From Prinsepia uniflora (lineage: Eukaryota > Streptophyta > Magnoliopsida > Rosales > Rosaceae), in assembly GCA_032719365.1 (NCBI GenBank), contig CM064861.1:83758863-83822862 (forward strand): a stretch of DNA of 64,000 nucleotides, given 5' to 3'. The notes under the pieces were generated by a model. It was not told where the DNA came from. It saw only the letters and a program-made list of their open reading frames with translations, and made no database searches. Below, in pieces: positions 9,715 to 22,764 of this stretch. Every line of letters begins with the position of its first letter. Position 1 is the stretch's first letter. The position numbers and the translations under genes were made by a program.

Positions 9715-12700
9715 TAGGATTGCTTATCAGAGCGGGGTTATCTCTATTCGAGCAACCGTGTAGCTCTTGGAGTATGTATGCAGGTCGAGAATGTGATATC
9801 TCAATGCGCGGCAGTTCGTGGTCAACCTGATAGTAGGATGCCGGTATGATAGTTAGTAGGACTGTATCGTGGAATTTCTTGGGTCGGCACTTGATGCCGG
9901 GGTTGCCATAGTTCTGTCGTTGTTGACAGTGTGGCACCCTATGAAAGGATTAACGTAATAGTACTTTAGAGTTGATCGTGAGACAGTTAGTTGGGATCGT
10001 CTTTCACGTTGTCGTAGGATCGGTTCCGACGATTGGTTTGGAGTTGTGACCATTAGATGGTCAGATTATGTTGAGTTAAATAGATTTACTGCTCATGCGG
10101 TTACCAGTCGGATTCTAGGAATCCTAGTTGATTTGACGGTAGGATTGGATTGACGTCTTTACAATATCAAGACCGCGAGGTCGGTCAGATTGTTGATTTT
10201 ACTGCTTTTCGCAGTTGGGTTCAGGGAACTCTAGGCGTGATCGTGGAACCCTACCTTGGGTGTATGGTTCGGAAATGTGAGTTGACGAGTGGTTTGACTT
10301 GGACAAATATTCGGATTTGGATTCGTTAGTCGGTCTAGTCATGTCAGCTTGTGTTGGGACTGCACTTCGCAGTCAGGGTTGTACTTATCGGTTAGACCTA
10401 GTTGGTTGTCGTGATACTTTAGTTGTGATGGACTATTGGTGCAGCTAAGGTCATGGGCGACCTGATGTACGACATTGGTTTAGTCGAGTTGCAACTGGTT
10501 AGTGTTTGGTTGGACAAGTTATCAGGGTTGGTACTTGTCGATGAAATCCCTGAGTGGGATACGGAGTGGTTAATACGGGCGGTTGATTCCATTGGATGCG
10601 GAGTCTCGATCATTATGTCTGGTAGTTAGATCTGCACGAGTCTGTGGCAGTTGCTACTACCGAGAGTGGTCGTAGTTACGGTTGTTGGGAATCGGGGACG
10701 TTTCCTTTTTCTCGCATGAGTTGTCAGGGTGACTGTACCCAGAGTTGGTGGGTACGACGGAGGCGGAGTTTCTCCAATACGAGTTGAGGTACGGGGTCGT
10801 CGCTTGGTATGAGCGGAGATCCAGGGTTGTCAATTTTGCACACGGTGTGCTGGTGTTAGTGTGCTGCTACTAATGTGGATGCATGTGTGCTGATACTAGT
10901 GCAGGTGATAATGCGTTGGTGCTGGTACTCGTGCTGGTGCTGGTGCCGGTGATTGTGATGACGTTGGGTCACATCCGTCGTGATGTGCAAATGTTCGGTG
11001 TCTGTGGTCCCAGAGTGGATCTCAGATAGAGTTAAATTGGTTAGGGGACACGTGGTTGATGTCCGGGTATGTTGTTTCCAATCTTGTTGGAATTTCGGAA
11101 TCGCAATAGGTTGCGATTGAGGCGACGAGTGGAATGCGGGCTTTCCGCATTAGTAATGAGTATTTCGAAGTTAGGTGACTGAGATTTCTCATTTTCTGCT
11201 GGGTGGCAGAAGATGTTGGGTTACGTGACGTGGTGAATGCAATGAGTTTTGGTTGCATTCACGTAGGTTGGATTTTGTTGTCATCGTATTGGATTAATCT
11301 TGGTTTTTTTTCTAGGTGGAAGGACAAGGATCGATACGAGGTAATCAGTGAGAACCCACAGTCTCGGCGTGTCTCGTCGTTGATTGATTTGTTAGATATG
11401 GGAAATGGTTGAGGACTTTGGACGTCGTGACGATTGTTGATCGTGACGTCTATGGTCGGATGACGTAGTGATGGATCTGGAGCGTGATTTTGATGATCCA
11501 GATAGGTGGAGAGTTTATCACTCTTACTGGGATGTTTGAGTGGAGCATGATGGGACTGAACTTCTTTTCGAGGTAAATCCTGTATGGTATATTACTCAGG
11601 TGAGTAGGTGTTCGATGAGGTCGGATTTTGTTAGCTTTGGATGTACGTATATTGTGATTGGCTTCCCTATGAAGTCAATCGAACGTATTGAGGTAATTGT
11701 TTAAACGGGTAACCGATAGGTTCGGTTTTGATATGTCTCGGTAGACGTGAACGAGATTTCAAGTTTTGGAATCAGATTGCTGGATGACGATTCATGATTT
11801 GATTTTGGAACTTGAAAGAGTATTTATGGATTTGGGTTTTGGAATCGGATTCTAGGTGACGGTTCAGGATTTGATTCTAGAGCTTGACTGTGGATTTTCT
11901 TTTATGGATTTGGGTTCGGAATGGTTATTCCAAATGCTAGCTTACGGAATGATGATTTCGGATTCAAATTTGAACATGATTATGGATATGATTTCTGGGT
12001 TTGGATTCGAGATTTCTTACGAAATTGCGAATTCGGATTCAGATTTGGAATTGATAATGGGTCGGAGTTTTGATCTGTCCGGTACTGGATTGGACAAGTG
12101 AAGTCCATAATTGAAACGTGTTTGGCTACGACCTAGGAGGTCGTGTTGTTGTTGTTATTGTTGTTGTCTGGTTGGTAATAGATGTACGTACCTTGTACGT
12201 AGTTCGAGGTACGATACCGGGCAGACTTGTGGTGTCTGGTGACGATTTATCGGTTACACCAGTAGTACGTTGGTGAGCGTGTTGGTAGTCGGCTTAGTTC
12301 CGATACCATTGGATTAGTCGAGGACGTGGACTGGATACTGGATACTGTGCAGTGGGTCATGGTATTCCTGATGGGTCTAGTTACACACAGGTCGAGTTAG
12401 ATGTTCGTGATTGTTTACTCAGCTTGAGTAAATTGGTGGTCGGTGTAACCACGAGGGAGTATCGTGTTAGTTTTGACTGACGACTGTCAAGTGGTGACGG
12501 TTTGTTGGAGGTGTTAGCGTGGATCAGTTAGTGAGGTCTGATGACTCCCAGTGGGAGCAGACGTCAGGATAGATTGGTGAGTGAGAAAGGGAACCGTCGA
12601 GTTGTTGTGTCAACGAAATGGTAGATTTGACAAGTGGTGTCAATTCGGCACGTTTGGCTACGGTCATTCGACGTGGTCGAGTGTAGTCGATGTAACGAGA

Positions 12701-12898
12701 GTGTTAGTGGTACGTCTAGTTGCAGACGAGTATCATTCTGGTTAGTAGGTGTACTAGTGTACACGTGTCGTGAGATCGAATTATTTCCACGAGGAGGTTG
12801 TGGAATTAGGATAGTTGGAGTTTCGAGAACAAAACTAAATTAAAGAGGGAAGAACGGTTGGAATTAGGTAGGTTGGAATTTCGAGGACGAAATTAATT
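9715..12898 (+). other. LARD-1 interior, no recognisable coding region
   Basis: All frames are short and none resembles gag, protease, RT or integrase. Two local structures stand out. A GTGCTGGT-type degenerate repeat lies at about 10845-10960. A segment at about 11760-12080, rich in GGATTTGG/GGATTCGG, is clearly related to part of the LARD-3 5' LTR (about 36040-36300). The last ~60 bp before the polypurine tract keep the GAATTTCGAGGACGAAATT box typical of gypsy 3' ends, in two imperfect copies (about 12820 and 12875). Confidence 0.75.
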
Positions 12899-12911
12899 AA
12901 GGAGGGAAAGT
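12899..12911 (+). other. LARD-1 polypurine tract
   Basis: AAGGAGGGAAAGT directly precedes the 3' LTR start TGTAACGACC. Confidence 0.82.
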
Positions 12912-15900
12912 TGTAACGACCAGTCCCAAAATCCTAGATTAGATTAGTGACTAATCACGATTAGTGAGGCTAATCGGTGATTAGTTAGGCGAAATTGGAC
13001 GAACGATGCGAAATGACCGTTTTGCCCTTGGACGTGGGCAAAACATTGACTTTTCGTTCGGGTGGTCAAATGGACTTTGACCGATGACCGTGACGTAGTT
13101 CGTGACGTCACGAGTTCATAGACAGGTGGTACGTTCAATTCCGACGTTCGAGGAGGAAGTTATGACGTTCGGAAGTTTAGGGGCATTTTGGTAATTATGG
13201 TTAAAAGGGGTAAAATGTTGACTTTTTTACCGACGGGTCCAATGGCCGAAGACCGTTACGTAGATTGGGCCGATACGAATCCATAGACAGGCAGCACGCT
13301 GAAATCGAACTTCGAACGGGGAAGATATAGGTCACGGAAGTTCGATTTCACTATGCACGTACTTCAAGATGGTGATGATTTGGCAAAATCTGATTGGGCT
13401 AGATATTTTAGGTGGGCCCCATGGATGAGTGACAAGTGTCACTCATCCCATTGGCCAATTCCCCTAATTTTTGGATCTACCTAATTAAATACTATTATTT
13501 CTATTATTATATAATTAATCCACCTTACATTCAATCCTAACCTTCCATTACCAATTAATCTTTTAATCCTCACCACTCACCTAATCATCTATTCTCTCAT
13601 CTCACCAGATTTCACTATCTTCATTCCTTCTTCATCCTAAAACCCGAAACCCACCATTTTCCCCATTTCTCCATTTTCTTCAAAGCACACAACCCACACA
13701 TACCACAATGACCCTATGAGCTGAACATGACCATGAGTGAGGGAGTATGAGGGGTTGAGAGTGGCAAGGAACGGAGGTTCACGACTGTGGACGACGGAGG
13801 ACATGGCGGAGCTCGACCGTGAGGTAAAGAAATATTCAAAATTTGAGTTTGGGTTTTAATGGTTTTTACTCGATTTCATTAATAGGGTAAGGTTTCTGGG
13901 GACTCTAGGAGGTTAATGGGATTAGTTTTGTGGCTTGGGATGGCCAGAAATGGCCGTGAACGGCGGGGGAAAATCCGGCCACCATGGCCGATCGGAAAAG
14001 CACGGTTTTGGGTGGTTTTTCTCGGGTTTTAATGTCTAAATGATAGGAAATAGGATTAGGATGATATTAGGATAAAAAAGAGATGAAATGGACCCTGAAT
14101 CGGTCCAAAAACCAGAGAAAACCGAGGTTGAAGACGGATGAACAGTACCGTGAACAGTAAAAACTGGTTCAGTCCAAGGTTAGGGATGATGAACAGTGAT
14201 ATGAGCCTTCTAGGGCGCGTGAACAGTAATTTGGGGATTTGTTCAACATATCAAATCTTCTATTCGATGTAACGAAGATTTTGGGACTGGTCTCGCGTCA
14301 ATCGGACATCGTTTCGATAGGTTTCGGGGTGTTGGAAGGTTTAGGATCGATTTAAAAATATTTAAAAGTTTGGGAAAATTACGGGGCTTTAATGGGAGGT
14401 TAATTAAGTAGTTAGTAACCTTCTATTAAAATTTGGACAGGTTTGGGAGTCCCGGTGACAGTGATCGGCTTGGGAGAGCCTATGGCACGCAAATCGAGGC
14501 GGCAGCTCGGACGGTCTATGAGTGGACTTTATTTCTGAAATCGATGCATGCATAAATGTTTTATATATGTTTTAATATGTTTTTTGGGATGCCTTGAGTG
14601 CATTTTGGTGTGTGTTCACGTATGGGCACGTACTTCGAGGTTTTCGGGTTTTATACGTGCTTATACGCGCTTACGCTTTCGGTTTTCATGAAATGGTTTT
14701 GAAAAGTAAAATGACCCATTTGGTCTTGATTGCTTTGGCATGAGACCCATTTGGATTTGGTTTTGACTCGGGCATGAGACCCTATTGACGACCCGTAGGT
14801 CAGAGTCGTGGTCGTGACGGGTGCTATGTGCACGGCGACGGATGACGTGACGCTCGCCTCCGGATTGGGATGCGTTCCTTCCGGAGAGGTCACGATGCAC
14901 GTCCCGTTGTCGAGCAGCCACTGGAGGCTCGACTTCGGAGTACTGATGGTTTAGAGGATCGATCAGCGACATGTACACCATGGTCCCGAGATGGTCGAGG
15001 CAGTGATGTGTTCATGGTGACATACTAGGATTGAGAGTGGTCCTGGATTGATGGTGGCACGCATCGCTATGATCGGGATCGTGACTGACCCTTAGATATC
15101 GGGCTCGATGCCCAGTTGCTTACAAATTCGGGTTCGATACCCAGTTATTGCGAAATCGGGCTAGAAGCCCTGTTGCGTTTTATGTTCGGGCGGAAGGCCA
15201 GTTGATTTGTGTTATCGGGCATGAGTCCAGTTTTTATGGTTTTCGTATGCTGGTATGTATATACCCTCCTTACGAGATGATTGATTGGTCTCCTCCAGCG
15301 TCGACCTGGAGAGTCACGATCCACAGACCAGAGTGGGTATCCCCACAGGGACCCCGTTCCAGAAGTGGAGGTTACTTATGATGTTGTGGTCCCGGACCAG
15401 ATTCCGGAGAGATATGTGGACTAGATCCAGAGAGAGAGCTCGGACTAGATATAGAGATTGAGCCTCCCAGATGGAGATTCCTAGGAGAAGACTCGGAGTG
15501 AGACCCCGAGTAGTGTGCACACTAGATAGATATGATGACATCGTGACTATATCGGGGATGTGTTCCCTAGGGGTGTGTGCCCCGAGATTGGCATCTTCTC
15601 CGGAAGTTCCTAGGATGGGTCATATATGTATATATGTATATGTGTGTGTGATTTCACTGAGATGGCGTTGGGCTGAGACCCTCGCGTATTGGTTTTGGGC
15701 TGAGACCCATATGAGGTGGTTTTGGGACGAGTTCCACATGTTTTGGTTCGGGGTAGAGACCCCATGTGTTGTTTGATTGATTTCGGGCTAAGTCCCAAAT
15801 GGTTTGATGGTTCATGACGGTTTATGGGAACCTGGCATGAACCCTAGAGATGGTTTTTGAATGCATGCATATGTTTTTAATGAAGGGCATAAATGTCTTT

Positions 15901-16146
15901 TATGAAATGTTTTTATAAAATATTTGTTTTGTCCACTCACAGCTTTTATGTTTTGAATGCCCTTCAGGTTGATCGCGGATGAGGTTGTAGCAGAGACGAG
16001 ACATTCACATTCCTTCTTCGGATCCTGGCGTACTCTGATAGCCCGGTTGGGCAAAGGACAGAAATATCCCTGGTCTGACACTTCGTGTCAGACGGGAGCA
16101 GGCACGTCCCATGCTAATCCCGAGGGATTTGGGACGGGTCCTGTCA
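12912..16146 (+). repeat. LARD-1 3' LTR (3,235 bp, full length)
   Basis: Starts TGTAACGACC, ends GGGTCCTGTCA. It contains a degenerate ~30-bp repeat of type 'GGGCTxGATGCCCAGTT' at about 15095-15235, a second series of 'TTTTGGGCTGAGACCC' at about 15660-15800, a TA/TG-rich microsatellite at 15621-15650, and a hairpin at 16073-16093. Small frames inside it are not genes. Confidence 0.9.
16073..16093. other. Perfect hairpin near the LARD-1 LTR end
   Basis: Arms GTCTGACAC and GTGTCAGAC (9 bp) around a TTC loop, 53 bp before the LTR end. The same arms around GAA occur near the corresponding end of LARD-2 (30305-30325). It may be part of the R/U5 transcript structure or a termination signal; this is inference. 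Confidence 0.7.
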
Positions 16147-16151
16147 GAAGT

Positions 16152-17400
16152 TGTTAATTTGCTAACGCGTGCAGACTTCATTAGGGATGCAAGGGGCTGC
16201 GGACTTATCCAAAATTCAGTGGCAGATACCATCTTCTCTAAGATCAAGAATGAGGAGAATGCTAAGGTAACATGGGATATTTTAAGAAGATAATACATAT
16301 GAGACTTCCAAGGTAAAGGTTGTTAAGCTCCAGTCCTTAAGAAGAGATCTTGAGTACACTAGAATGAAAGATAATGAATCGTTAAGTGTTTATCTAGACT
16401 CTATGATATTGTGAATCAAATGAACACATATGGAAAGGATATCACTGAGAAAATTCTAGCACATAAAATTTTGATTAGCTTAACCAAATCTTATGATTCT
16501 ATTGTTTCAATTATTGAAGCAACTAGAGATATAGATATTATCATTGTCAAAGACATTGTTGCATATATTAGGGTCTTTGATCATAGAATGGAAATGCATG
16601 ATGATCATGAGAATGTAGATATCACATTTTCTACTCTATCTGTGAATTTAAAAGGAAATCAGAAACCTGCAAGAATAAAAAGAACTAGAAATCCAATTAT
16701 GGAAAATCTAGTTATTAGAGTAATGACTCAAGTAAGTCTAAGTCTAGTGCTCCTGAATGCAAAATATGTGAGAAGGCTCACTTTGGTAATTGTAGATACA
16801 AAGGAAAACGATGCTATCAATGTAATAAAATGAGGCACATAACTAGGGATTGTAGTGTGAAGCAGCCTAAGAATAACTCTAAGCTAGCAGTGAGCCTAAC
16901 ATGGAAAGTAGAAGACGATGATGTAGTGATGTTTTATACTTGTCATGCTCCTACTATGTCAAAAGAAATGGGTGCCCGGTATGCAGACAGTGCATGTAAC
17001 AACCACATCACTTCACTTGAGTTGTTACTGACTAATGTGGACAGAACCTTGACAGCTAAGGTAAAGTTAGGGATTGGTGAACTGGTCCAATCTACGGGAA
17101 AAGGTACTCTGGTGATCAACACAACAATGAATAAGAATCAGATTCATGAAGTGATGTTAGTTCTTGTTTTGGATGCTAACTTGCTTAGTGTTGGTCAAAT
17201 GGTTGAAAACAGGTATTGCTTGACATTTGAGAGTAGGAGGGTGGAAATCTATGAGGATGATAAGTTCACACAGAAAATTTCCTCTATTCCAATGCTTGGA
17301 AATCGACGCTTGTCACTATCCCTGGAACATGTGAATGCAGTAGTAAAAAGAGTCACATTGGAAGGTAATGTCTAGCTATGGCATAAAAGGTTTGCTCATT
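16152..17400 (+). pseudogene. Ty1/copia relic: gag, zinc knuckle, protease
   Basis: The gag UBN2-type domain is recognisable (IQNSVADTIF.KIKNEENAKVTWDIL, then VNQMNTYGKDITEKILAHKIL). It is followed by a CCHC knuckle at about 16818-16860 (CYQCNKMRHITRDC) that lies in a different frame from gag, showing a frameshift. The protease region has ADSACNNHIT, where Ser-Gly of the usual site is Ser-Ala, and LLSVGQMVENRY. The region leads into the GAG-pre-integrase motif LWHKRFAHLNYSS near 17375. Multiple stops show it is dead. Its 5' side is interrupted by LARD-1. Confidence 0.88.
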
Positions 17401-18290
17401 TAAACTATTCTAGTTTAATGACTCTGCAATCACAAGACATGGTTTGTAGTTTACCTAATTAGCATAATATGATGAGGTCTGTGAAGGGGGTATTTCTGGA
17501 AAAAAGCACATGGAAAGTTTTGATAAGGAAAAGACATGAAGTGCTTCAATTCCTCTTAAGGTCATCCATGCTGGTGTATGTGGCCATATGCAAATAGAGA
17601 CCATGGGAGGTAACAAATACTTTGTAATTTTCATAGACAATTTATCCAGGATTTGCTGGATTTGTTTCTTGAAGTATAAGTCAGGTGCTTTCAATGTTAT
17701 CAAGAAATTCAAGGCCATGGTGGAGTTACAAAGTGGATATAAGATCAAGAAAGTAAGAAGTGATAGGGGAGAGGATTTTACATCTACTGAGTTTCGTGAG
17801 TTATGTGAAGCATAAGGTATTGAGAGGCAATTTATGGTAGCTTACTCCTCTCAGTAAAATGAAGTCGCTATGAGGAAAAACAAAATAGTGGTCGAATGGC
17901 CAAGTTCATGCTTCATGATAAGAAGATGCCCTATGAATTTTAACCTAAAGTAGTGAACATAGTAGTATACCTACTTAACAGGTGTCCAACCAAAGTTATC
18001 GAGGAGAAAATACCATTTGAGGTGTTCAGTGGAAGGAAACCTAGTGTGAAACACTTAAGGGTGTTTGGTTCTGTGTGCTATGCCTATATCGCCACTCAGT
18101 TAAAGCAGAAACTAGATGAGGCATCAATCAAAGAGGTGTTTGTTAGATATGGAACTTGTGAAAAAGGCTACATGATCTACAACTTGAAAACCAAGAAAAT
18201 TATAGTTTCAAGGAGTGTGATATTCCATGAGACAGTAATGTGGAATTGGGAATCCAATAAAGAATGATTGTAACTACTCCAGTGGGATTT
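17401..18290 (+). pseudogene. Ty1/copia relic: integrase
   Basis: Integrase core pieces are readable: MQIETMGGNKYFVIFIDNLSR (first Asp region, here FIDNLSR), VRSDRGEDFTSTEF (second Asp) and then FEVFSGRKPSVKHLRVFGSVCYAYI, the conserved copia integrase tail. Stops at about 17815 and 17857 and frame changes separate the pieces. Confidence 0.88.
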
Positions 18291-19825
18291 GAAGTGGAGC
18301 TTGAAGAAACCAGTGATGATGTTCATACTCCAAATCAACAACAAATTTTTCCTATTGATACTGGGACTAGTTAGAACTCTACTTCTAGTTCTACACATGT
18401 CAAACTCAGAAGGTTGAGTGAGATATACGCTGGATGTCATATGTCTATCATAGAACCTGAGAATTATGCATAAGCTGCAAAAGAAAAGGCCTAGAGGACA
18501 ACCATGGAAACATAAATTGTCTGATAGAAAAGAATTCAACTTGGGATCTGGTCGATAGACCAAGTGGAAAACTTGTCATTGGTGTAAAGTGGGTGTATAG
18601 GCTAAACTTAATTTGGATGGCATTGTCCAGAAATATAAAACTAGGATGGTTGCAAAAGGCTATGCTTAGAAACCTAGAATAGACTTCAATGAGATGTTTA
18701 CAACAATAGCCAGGCTTGACACCATCAGGACCCTTATTGCATTGGTTTCCCATAAGAGCTAGAATTTGTACCAGGTATATGTCAAGTTAGCTTTCTTAAA
18801 TGGTAAGCTAGAAGAGGAAGTCTATATTGAACAGCATGAAGGATTTGAGACTCAAACAGATGAAGGGAGGTCTATAAGCTAAAGAAGGCTTTTTACGGGT
18901 TGAAGCAAGTTCCCAGTGCCTGCTATAGGGAGATTGATTCCCACCTATAAGAGAACCTCAAGTGAGGTAACTCTCTATACGAAGACCATTGATAATGGAA
19001 GGACCCTTGTAGTCTCAATCTATGTTGATGACATAGTTTATAAATGAAACTGTGATTCATTGACGGTTGAGTTCAAGAATGATATGATGGATAAATATTA
19101 AATATCTGATATGAGGTTCTTGCACCACATCTTAGGGATGTGAGTGATTTAGACAGACAAGTTCATCTTCATTCACCAAAAGAAATATACAAGTCTCTCT
19201 TAGAAAAAATTGGAATGAAGGACTGCAAGCCTCTGAGCACACCATTTGAAAAAAAAAATAACAGATTGTACAGGAGTGATGGTTCAGATGTTGTCGATGA
19301 AGGCACCTATAGACAAATTTTTAGCGATTTACTTTATTTAATTGCAACTAGATCAAACATCATGTTTGTTGGGGTTTTGAGGTATATCCAGGGAACACTT
19401 AACTATGAGATTGAGTACTTGAAGGGAAGACTACTCTGGTTGGTTATTGTGATTCAGACTGGAGTGGTAGACTGGATGACACAAAGAGCACCTTAAGATA
19501 CACATTCCCATTTGGCATCGTCAATTGCAGAGGCAGAGTATGTAAGTGCTAGCGAGGCCACTACTCAAGCTAAATGGCTCATATTTGTCCTTACAGATTT
19601 TGGGGAGGAGCAAGATAGGTCCTGCTCCTATCCTAAGTGACAATATGTTTATAATTGCTATGTCTAAAACTCCATTGTTTCATCAAAAAATGAAACACAT
19701 CAACATGAGATTCCATTTTATCAGGGATGTAATTCAAGGAAGAGAAATAGATTTGTTCTACTGCAAAACTAAAAAAACAACTAGCATATGCCTTTGATAA
19801 GGCACTGACTAATAGATTTGTTATG
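18291..19825 (+). pseudogene. Ty1/copia relic: reverse transcriptase and RNase H
   Basis: RT pieces include the VKWVYR region near 18590, VKLAFLNGKLEEEVYIEQ near 18785 and the catalytic YVDDI at about 19021-19035. RNase H follows (SDWSG, near 19455; the ADAEY-like region near 19535; HIDMRFHFIRD-like near 19700). Several stops and frameshifts are present. No LTR was found at the 3' end; sequence changes to CrRLK1L pseudogene at about 19826, so the copia element is truncated there. Confidence 0.85.
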
Positions 19826-21216
19826 TTGCCCCAGATTATGTGTACATGACTATCGAAGAGATGAACCTTTCATTGAACTCCACCAATTTTACTTGGTCTT
19901 TTAATGTGGCTAGCTATTCCATTTCCAAATACCTCGTCCAATTTCATTTCTTTGACAATGTTGGTACGCTGGGGAACATTGAGTTTAACTTGTGTTTGAA
20001 TGGAATATTTTTTAAGAAGATTGGAGACAACGAATCTTTATTTAGTTTTTATCAGGTTCCATTCTATTATTTAGTTTTTACCACGTTCAATTCTATTATG
20101 ATTTTGTGGTGGAGTTGGAGTCTGAGGCTATTACAATAATTTTAACCCTAGAACCCGACGATGAAACTTTCAATTGGTTTCTAAATGGATTGAAGATGTT
20201 TGAGATCAAGATGGCGAGAGTATTTTTTGGATTGAGATATTTAAAAGAGGTGAAAGCTGAGATTTCAAAATGGTCACTGATACTAGCTGCATTTGGTGGA
20301 TGAAGTACTCAAAGTAGGTGTACTGATGGAGCATTGACTAGCTCGCCGATGAAATATCTCAATCTCGGGTTGAAGATTCCTTTTTCTGAGCTTCACCATG
20401 CCACAAAAAAATTTGACAAGAAGTTACTGACAGAGGAAGGTGGGTTGGGAATGTTTATAGTGGGACTATCATGAATGGGAGAAGAGTACCTATCAAAAGA
20501 GGTAAGAGAGAAGGGCAGGTCTCAAGCCAAGGGTTGCCATAATTCGAAACAGAAATCATAGTTTGTCCAAAATTTGTCATCGGCATCTTGTTTCCTTAAT
20601 TGGGTGTTGTGTTGAGAGGTTCAAGATGATATTGGTGTATGAATTCATGAAGAAAGATAGCTTGAGAGATCATTTGTATGATTCTAACTTGCCTTGCTTG
20701 TCGTGGAAGCAAAGGCTAGAAATATGCATTGGAGCAGCAAAAGGTCTCCATTACCTTCACAAATGAGCAATCAGAGGCATCATTCACCATTATGTCAAGT
20801 CCACATATATCTTACTTGATGAAAACTTTATTTCCAAAGTTGCTGACTTTGGCTTTTCATAATCGAGGCCTCTTGATGAAGCCTATGTTAGCGCCAATGT
20901 CAAGGGCACTTTTGGGTACCTTGATTCCGAGTACATCATGTCATAACAGTTGACGGAAAAATCTTATGTGTACTCATTTGGGGTGGTTTTGCTTGAGGTG
21001 TTGTGCACGAGATTTGCTATTGATGGACATCTGCATAGAGAAGAAATGAACTTAGTTGAGTGGGGAATGCATTGCAAGAAAGAAGGGCTGCTTGAGCTAG
21101 AAGTTGATGCTTCACTCAAGGGTTAGATTGATCCTAACTCGCTACAAAAATTCAGAGAGACAACGAGAAATGCCGCAAGAAGATGCTAATGACTAGCCTA
21201 CAATAGGGGATGTGCT
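19826..21216 (+). pseudogene. CrRLK1L receptor-kinase pseudogene, 5' part
   Basis: Paralogue of the intact gene at 23942. It starts abruptly at the second malectin half (NFTWSFNV, matching MTWSFNV near residue 290 of the intact protein). The membrane segment is missing or scrambled near 20230-20330. It resumes at LNLGLKIPFSELHHAT, continues through the kinase (HRHLVSLIGCC, ILVYEFM, LSWKQRLEICIGAAKGLHYLH) and reaches the RPTMGDVL-like region near 21200. Many stops and frameshifts are present and the HRD loop is corrupted. The first ~265 residues are absent; copia sequence stands in their place. Confidence 0.9.
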
Positions 21217-22764
21217 GAGGCAACCCTCATTATTGAGCCATGTCGGGCAAGCCCGACCCAATTTTTTTGGACTTGGGTAGGGCCAGGCCGTGCCGACAGG
21301 GCTTGGCCATAAATATGAAAGTCCATAACCTTTTTCGGGCCAAGTTTGGGTCGGGCTGTTATCGGACTTTACCGATTTGACATACGAAGCCCACTTGGGT
21401 CGGACTCAATTGAGCTTTTAGAAGTAACTTATTCAAAAAAATTTGGAGTTTGAAAAAAAATTTGAAAATCACAGGAAAGAAAGAAAGTACATAATGGTAT
21501 TGAAAATCATTAACATATATCCTTAAGTGTTGAGCCAAAGGAAGAATGAAAATTATAAATAGGTAAAACATGATTAAATCATTGGGTAAAACAACAACTA
21601 AAACTAAAATGGAGTGCGATAAAACAAATAAAGAATAAGGAAAATAGATAGAAGAAACCAAATAAAGCCTAAATGAAAATAAATGGGATGAGGAACAAAC
21701 AAAAGAAATGAAAAAAAAAAATGAAACCAACGTTAAGCAACATTCAAGTGAATAATAGCAAAGTTGGAGTGAAGTAAAAAATATATTATCTCAATATAAA
21801 GCAGTAATGGAAATGAATCACACACAGAGCTAAAAAAAAACCGAAGGAATAATTCTATAGATTAGAAAGGAAAAGAAATTGGAAAACTATATTTATTAAA
21901 AACTACAATTAGTTAGTATAAAACGAAATGAAACAAATAACCAACCCAACGGAGGGTGGGCAAGAGCGTAGGTAACACTATGCTAAGTTTTATTTATCCC
22001 ACAACTGCAAAAAGGAGAAACTGGGAAAAGATGAACAGAAACAAACCAGCATTGAAAAGACTAACATGGTCATAGAGTGGAAGAAATGAGAATTAGACTC
22101 AGTTATGAAATAAGGAAAACGTCACTTCCCAAGGTTAGTCTTAATTTATGTAACAGAAAGTGCAAGAAAGGGAAATTTAGAAAAGTGACTAACAAAGCAT
22201 GAACGAATGCTAGTAAACTAAATAGAACGTGTAGATACTCATTAAATTGTTGGCAGCACCTCATTTTTTCATTGCAATTTAAGAGCCTCGCTTTTTGTTG
22301 CTTCTTAAGACCTACAATTTAAGAGCCTCACTTTTTGTTGCTTCTTAAGACCTAGATAGTGTAGGAATTGGAAACAAATCCAAACATCCTAGAGAGAAGC
22401 AAGATGTCTCCTCCCTCTCCAAGGCTCAAACTCCCATATCAAAGCAAGTTCCACAAATAAGGCTTCTAGAACTTGTTGGTATGAACACAAGCTCCTTTAC
22501 TAATATTTGTCTCATCAAATATTTTATTCTTACAATTTTCTAATTAATTATAGGTTTATATACACGAGTTTATGAGCCGAGTTTATATACGCGGGTCGGG
22601 TCGTGCTTACTGGGCCCAGGCTTATTGGGTTTGAATACTTAAGCTCAAATTTGGCTCGCTAACTTTTGGGCAAGACCGGACCATGGCCCACAACGGATTG
22701 AATTGGACTTTTGATCAAGGGGCTTAGCGGATACGCACAAGCCCATGAGCTTCTTGGCCAAATG
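21217..22764. other. Unclassified ~1.5 kb insertion in the CrRLK1L pseudogene
   Basis: AT-rich, no coding region recognised. It separates the kinase end from the pseudogene tail. Near the edges, GCCATGTCGGGCAAGCCC (about 21238) and the reverse complement of CTTTTGGGCAAGACCGGACC (about 22663) resemble imperfect inverted ends, and the flanks share GATGTG (21208-21213 and 22764-22769). A duplicated 37-bp segment ending CTTCTTAAGACCTA occurs at about 22277-22354. I cannot assign a transposon class. Confidence 0.45.

Larger units (their letters stand above)
9243..16146 (+). mobile_element. LARD-1: complete non-coding LTR retrotransposon
   Basis: Bounded by TGTAATGACC at 9243 and GGGTCCTGTCA at 16146, with an exact 5-bp target duplication GAAGT at 9238-9242 and 16147-16151. 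It has a 456-bp 5' LTR, a primer site, a 3.2 kb interior, a polypurine tract and a 3,235-bp 3' LTR. No gag or pol homology is recognisable in any frame of the interior. It is best called a large retrotransposon derivative, dependent on proteins from another element. Its termini and primer site resemble those of Tek-1 and Tek-2. Confidence 0.93.

Noticed and set aside
11856..12101. An 81-codon frame rich in Asp/Leu/Met in LARD-1
   Set aside because: It arises from the GGATTTGG-type repeat and the same sequence recurs in a LARD-3 LTR without a frame.
21217..22764. hAT-type or Mutator-type element in the pseudogene insertion
   Set aside because: The apparent inverted ends are weak and the flanking match is only six bases, too little to assign a class.
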